Part shown: piece after piece, positions 61,997 to 64,000 of the stretch
How positions within the stretch are numbered: position 1 is the first letter of the stretch
How the letters are laid out: the number at the start of each line of letters is the position of its first letter
DNA from: Pseudomonas marginalis
Lineage (GTDB): Bacteria; Pseudomonadota; Gammaproteobacteria; Pseudomonadales; Pseudomonadaceae
NCBI RefSeq assembly: GCF_900105325.1
Contig: NZ_FNSU01000001.1
Span: 1,426,001 to 1,490,000 of the forward strand
Length of the DNA stretch: 64,000 nucleotides
Direction of reading: 5' to 3'
The notes under the pieces: model-generated
Databases searched by the model: none
What the model saw: only the letters and a program-made list of their open reading frames with translations
What the model was told of the DNA's origin: nothing
Program-made: the position numbers and the translations under genes

Positions 61997-64000
61997 ATGA
62001 ACATTTCGCGGCCCTTTATCGAACGTCCCGTCGCCACCACCTTGATGATGGTGGCGGTACTGTTGCTCGGCCTGTTGGGGTATCACTTGCTGTCGGTGTC
62101 GGCCTTGCCCGAAGTCGATTACCCGACCATCCAGGTCTTCACCCAATACCCCGGCGCGAGCCCGGACGTGGTCAGCTCGTCGATTACCGCGCCGCTGGAA
62201 CGCCAACTCGGTGAGATGCCGGGCCTCAAGTCCATGAACTCCACCAGCTCCGACGGCGCTTCGGTGGTGACCCTGCAATTCGACGTGTCGCTGTCCCTGG
62301 ACGTCGCCGAACAGGAAGTGCAGGCCGCGATCAACGCCGCCGGCACTTTCCTGCCGGCCAACCTGCCGTACCCTCCGGTGTACAGCAAGGTCAACCCGGC
62401 GGATGCGCCGGTGCTGACCCTGTCCCTGACCTCCGACGTATTGCCGCTGACCAAGGTCGAAGACCTGGCGGATACACGGCTGGCGCAGAAGATCTCGCAG
62501 ATCACCGGCGTCGGACTGGTGACCATCAGCGGCGGCCAGCGCCCGGCGGTGCGGGTCGAGGCGAATACTTCGGCGCTCAACAGTCTTGGCCTGTCCATCG
62601 ACGACCTGCGCACTTCCCTCGGCACGGCCAACGTCAATCAGGCCAAGGGCAATATCGACGGCAAGTTCCAGGCGTATTCCATCGGTGCCAACGACCAGCT
62701 GCAATCGGCCGAGGAATACCGCGACCTGGTGATCGCCTATAAAAACGGCGCGCCGATTCGCCTGTCGCAGATCGCCACTTCCACCCAGGGCCCGGAGAAC
62801 CCGCGCCAGGCCGCGTGGACCAACAGCACGCCGTCGATTGTGCTGAATATCCAGCGCCAACCCGGCGCCAACGTGATCGAGGTGGTCGACCGCGTGCAGC
62901 AATTGCTGCCCAAATTGCGGGCCAGTTTGCCGGGCACCTTGAAGGTCGATGTGCTCACCGACCGCACCCAAACCATCCGCGCCTCGGTCACCGATGTGCA
63001 GTACGAACTGGCCATGGCCATCGGGCTGGTGGTAATCGTGATTTTCGCGTTCCTGCGCAACGTGCCGGCGACGGTCATTCCCGCCGTGACCATTCCGCTG
63101 ACGCTGGTGGGCACCCTGGCGGTGGCCTATGCATTGGGCTTCTCGCTGAACAATTTGACGCTGATGGCGTTGACCATCGCCATCGGATTCGTGGTGGATG
63201 ACGCCATCGTGATGATCGAAAACATCACGCGCTACATCGAGGCCGGCGACTCACCGCTGGAGGCGGCGCTCAAGGGGGCGGAGCAAATTGGGTTCACGAT
63301 TATTTCGCTGTCGATTGCCCTGATTGCGGTGATGATCCCGCTGCTGTTCATGGGTGATGTGGTCGGCCGATTGTTCCGCGAATTTGCCATGAGCGTGGCC
63401 GTGACCATCGTTATTTCAGCGTTTATTTCGCTGACCCTGACGCCGATGATGTGCGCGCGAATGCTGAAGAATAAGCACCAGGAGCGCCGCGCGGATTTCT
63501 TCGACCGCATCAACACCCACTACGTGCGTGGCCTCGACTGGGTACTGGCGCACCGCACGTTAACGCTGATCTCGATAGCGCTCACTGCCGCGCTGACCCT
63601 GATGATTCTGGCGATCATGCCCAAGGGCTTTTTCCCCGACCAGGACACCGGCCTGATCCAGGGCATTTCCCAGGCGGCGCCGACGGTTTCCTTCCAGCAG
63701 ATGCAGACCGAACAGCAGCGCCTGGCCGCCCGAATCCTCAAGGACCCGGCCATACAAAGCCTGTCGTCCTTTGTCGGGATCGACCAGAGCAACCCGACCG
63801 TCAACCAGGGCAACCTGCTGATCAACCTCAAGCCGCGGGGTGAACGTGACAGCGCCACCGAAGTGATCCGCCGGCTCTCCGATGCGAATGCTGACGACGC
63901 CGGCATCCGCCTGTACCTGCACTCGGTGCAGGACCTGACCCTCGACGCCACGGTATCCACCACCAGCTACCGCCTGGGCCTGCAAGCCACCGACCCGGAC
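61997..64000 (+). CDS. RND efflux pump permease (MuxB/MdtB-like), partial
   Basis: The first 668 codons of an RND inner-membrane pump of about 1030 residues, open to the right edge. It starts MNISRPFIERPVATTLMMVA, then LLLGLLGYHLLSVSALPEVD and YPTIQVFTQYPGASPDVVSS. Helix 4 carries the proton-relay Asp pair in IGFVVDDAIVMIENITRYIE. The segment MCARMLKNKHQERRADFFDR follows the first membrane bundle. In MuxABC/MdtABC a second pump gene normally follows. The ATG at 61997 is 13 bp after the adaptor stop. Confidence 0.95.
   Translation, partial: MNISRPFIERPVATTLMMVAVLLLGLLGYHLLSVSALPEVDYPTIQVFTQYPGASPDVVSSSITAPLERQLGEMPGLKSMNSTSSDGASVVTLQFDVSLSLDVAEQEVQAAINAAGTFLPANLPYPPVYSKVNPADAPVLTLSLTSDVLPLTKVEDLADTRLAQKISQITGVGLVTISGGQRPAVRVEANTSALNSLGLSIDDLRTSLGTANVNQAKGNIDGKFQAYSIGANDQLQSAEEYRDLVIAYKNGAPIRLSQIATSTQGPENPRQAAWTNSTPSIVLNIQRQPGANVIEVVDRVQQLLPKLRASLPGTLKVDVLTDRTQTIRASVTDVQYELAMAIGLVVIVIFAFLRNVPATVIPAVTIPLTLVGTLAVAYALGFSLNNLTLMALTIAIGFVVDDAIVMIENITRYIEAGDSPLEAALKGAEQIGFTIISLSIALIAVMIPLLFMGDVVGRLFREFAMSVAVTIVISAFISLTLTPMMCARMLKNKHQERRADFFDRINTHYVRGLDWVLAHRTLTLISIALTAALTLMILAIMPKGFFPDQDTGLIQGISQAAPTVSFQQMQTEQQRLAARILKDPAIQSLSSFVGIDQSNPTVNQGNLLINLKPRGERDSATEVIRRLSDANADDAGIRLYLHSVQDLTLDATVSTTSYRLGLQATDPD

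Noticed and set aside
60904..62040. A 378-codon open frame on the minus strand
   Set aside because: It is antisense to the RND adaptor gene, rich in His, Gly and Gln, and has no homology pattern. It arises from GC-rich third codon positions.
61925..62971. A 348-codon open frame on the minus strand
   Set aside because: Antisense shadow of the RND pump gene with low-complexity Arg, His and Gly composition.
1..64000. tRNA genes, rRNA genes and CRISPR arrays
   Set aside because: No cloverleaf-like sequence with a T-loop GTTCRAATC core, no rRNA segment and no regularly spaced repeats were noticed by eye. A tRNAscan-type search would settle this.

Overview
The window reads as a pseudomonad genome (probably the P. 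fluorescens group). The evidence is an integrative conjugative element (ICE) backbone of the PFGI-1/ICEclc (GI-type T4SS) kind, an MvaT-type nucleoid protein, a FptX/RhtX-type siderophore permease and a Mux/Mdt-type RND pump. Base composition is mosaic: the conjugation genes and the RND operon are GC-rich, while much of 38.7-43 kb and 54-59 kb is AT-rich and foreign-looking.

ICE backbone, 1-14.5 kb and 26.6-34 kb, almost all on the minus strand. In transcription order from the right it holds an unknown gene (33289-34044), alpA, parA, a 69-aa gene, parB, DUF2857, STY4528, TIGR03761, DUF3158 and ssb. After a cargo block come topB, a divergent XRE/DUF4880 pair, STY4534, a small CxxC protein, radC, an unknown gene, pilL2, a coiled-coil membrane protein, TIGR03759, a lytic transglycosylase, TIGR03765, traD and TIGR03747. 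An MvaT-like gene then sits on the opposite strand, followed by RAQPRD, TIGR03758, TIGR03745 and TIGR03750, which is cut by the left edge. These are maintenance, replication-like and mating-apparatus genes. The integrase and relaxase are not in the window, and I found no att site.

Cargo between topB and ssb, about 14.2-26.6 kb, looks assembled from several sources. It contains three LysR/TetR-controlled sets: LysR with a dabb-like protein, tautomerase and metallo-hydrolase; LysR with DJ-1/PfpI and MFS; TetR with an SDR. It also holds an LLM flavin monooxygenase and an F420-reductase-like protein. Among these lie relics of another conjugative element (a trbI 3' end with DUF2274 and a broken LysR gene) and fragments of an asparaginase and a LysR gene.

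Region 34-48 kb is mostly a gene graveyard. It has an intact TetR + FadL pair, broken SDR and outer-membrane-factor genes, a 2 kb AT-rich gene-poor stretch, an AraC regulator, remnants of two IS66-type elements and one IS110-type element, a VOC-family tail, a degenerate group II intron, an MFS gene with a frameshift, an Lrp/AsnC regulator and a GGDEF fragment.

Region 48.2-53.7 kb is an intact iron-uptake cluster: an RhtX/FptX-like permease, a TonB-dependent receptor, an AraC regulator and a divergent FAD monooxygenase. Both outward promoters share one layout: a Fur-box-like palindrome followed by two 13-bp direct repeats spaced exactly 21 bp. No siderophore synthesis genes accompany it, which suggests use of a foreign siderophore.

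Region 54-60.8 kb carries an unknown helical protein, a secreted alpha/beta hydrolase, a chemoreceptor, a second unknown protein, a decayed response regulator and an orphan group II intron domain V. From 60.85 kb normal GC-rich chromosome resumes with an RND adaptor gene and the first two thirds of its pump gene.
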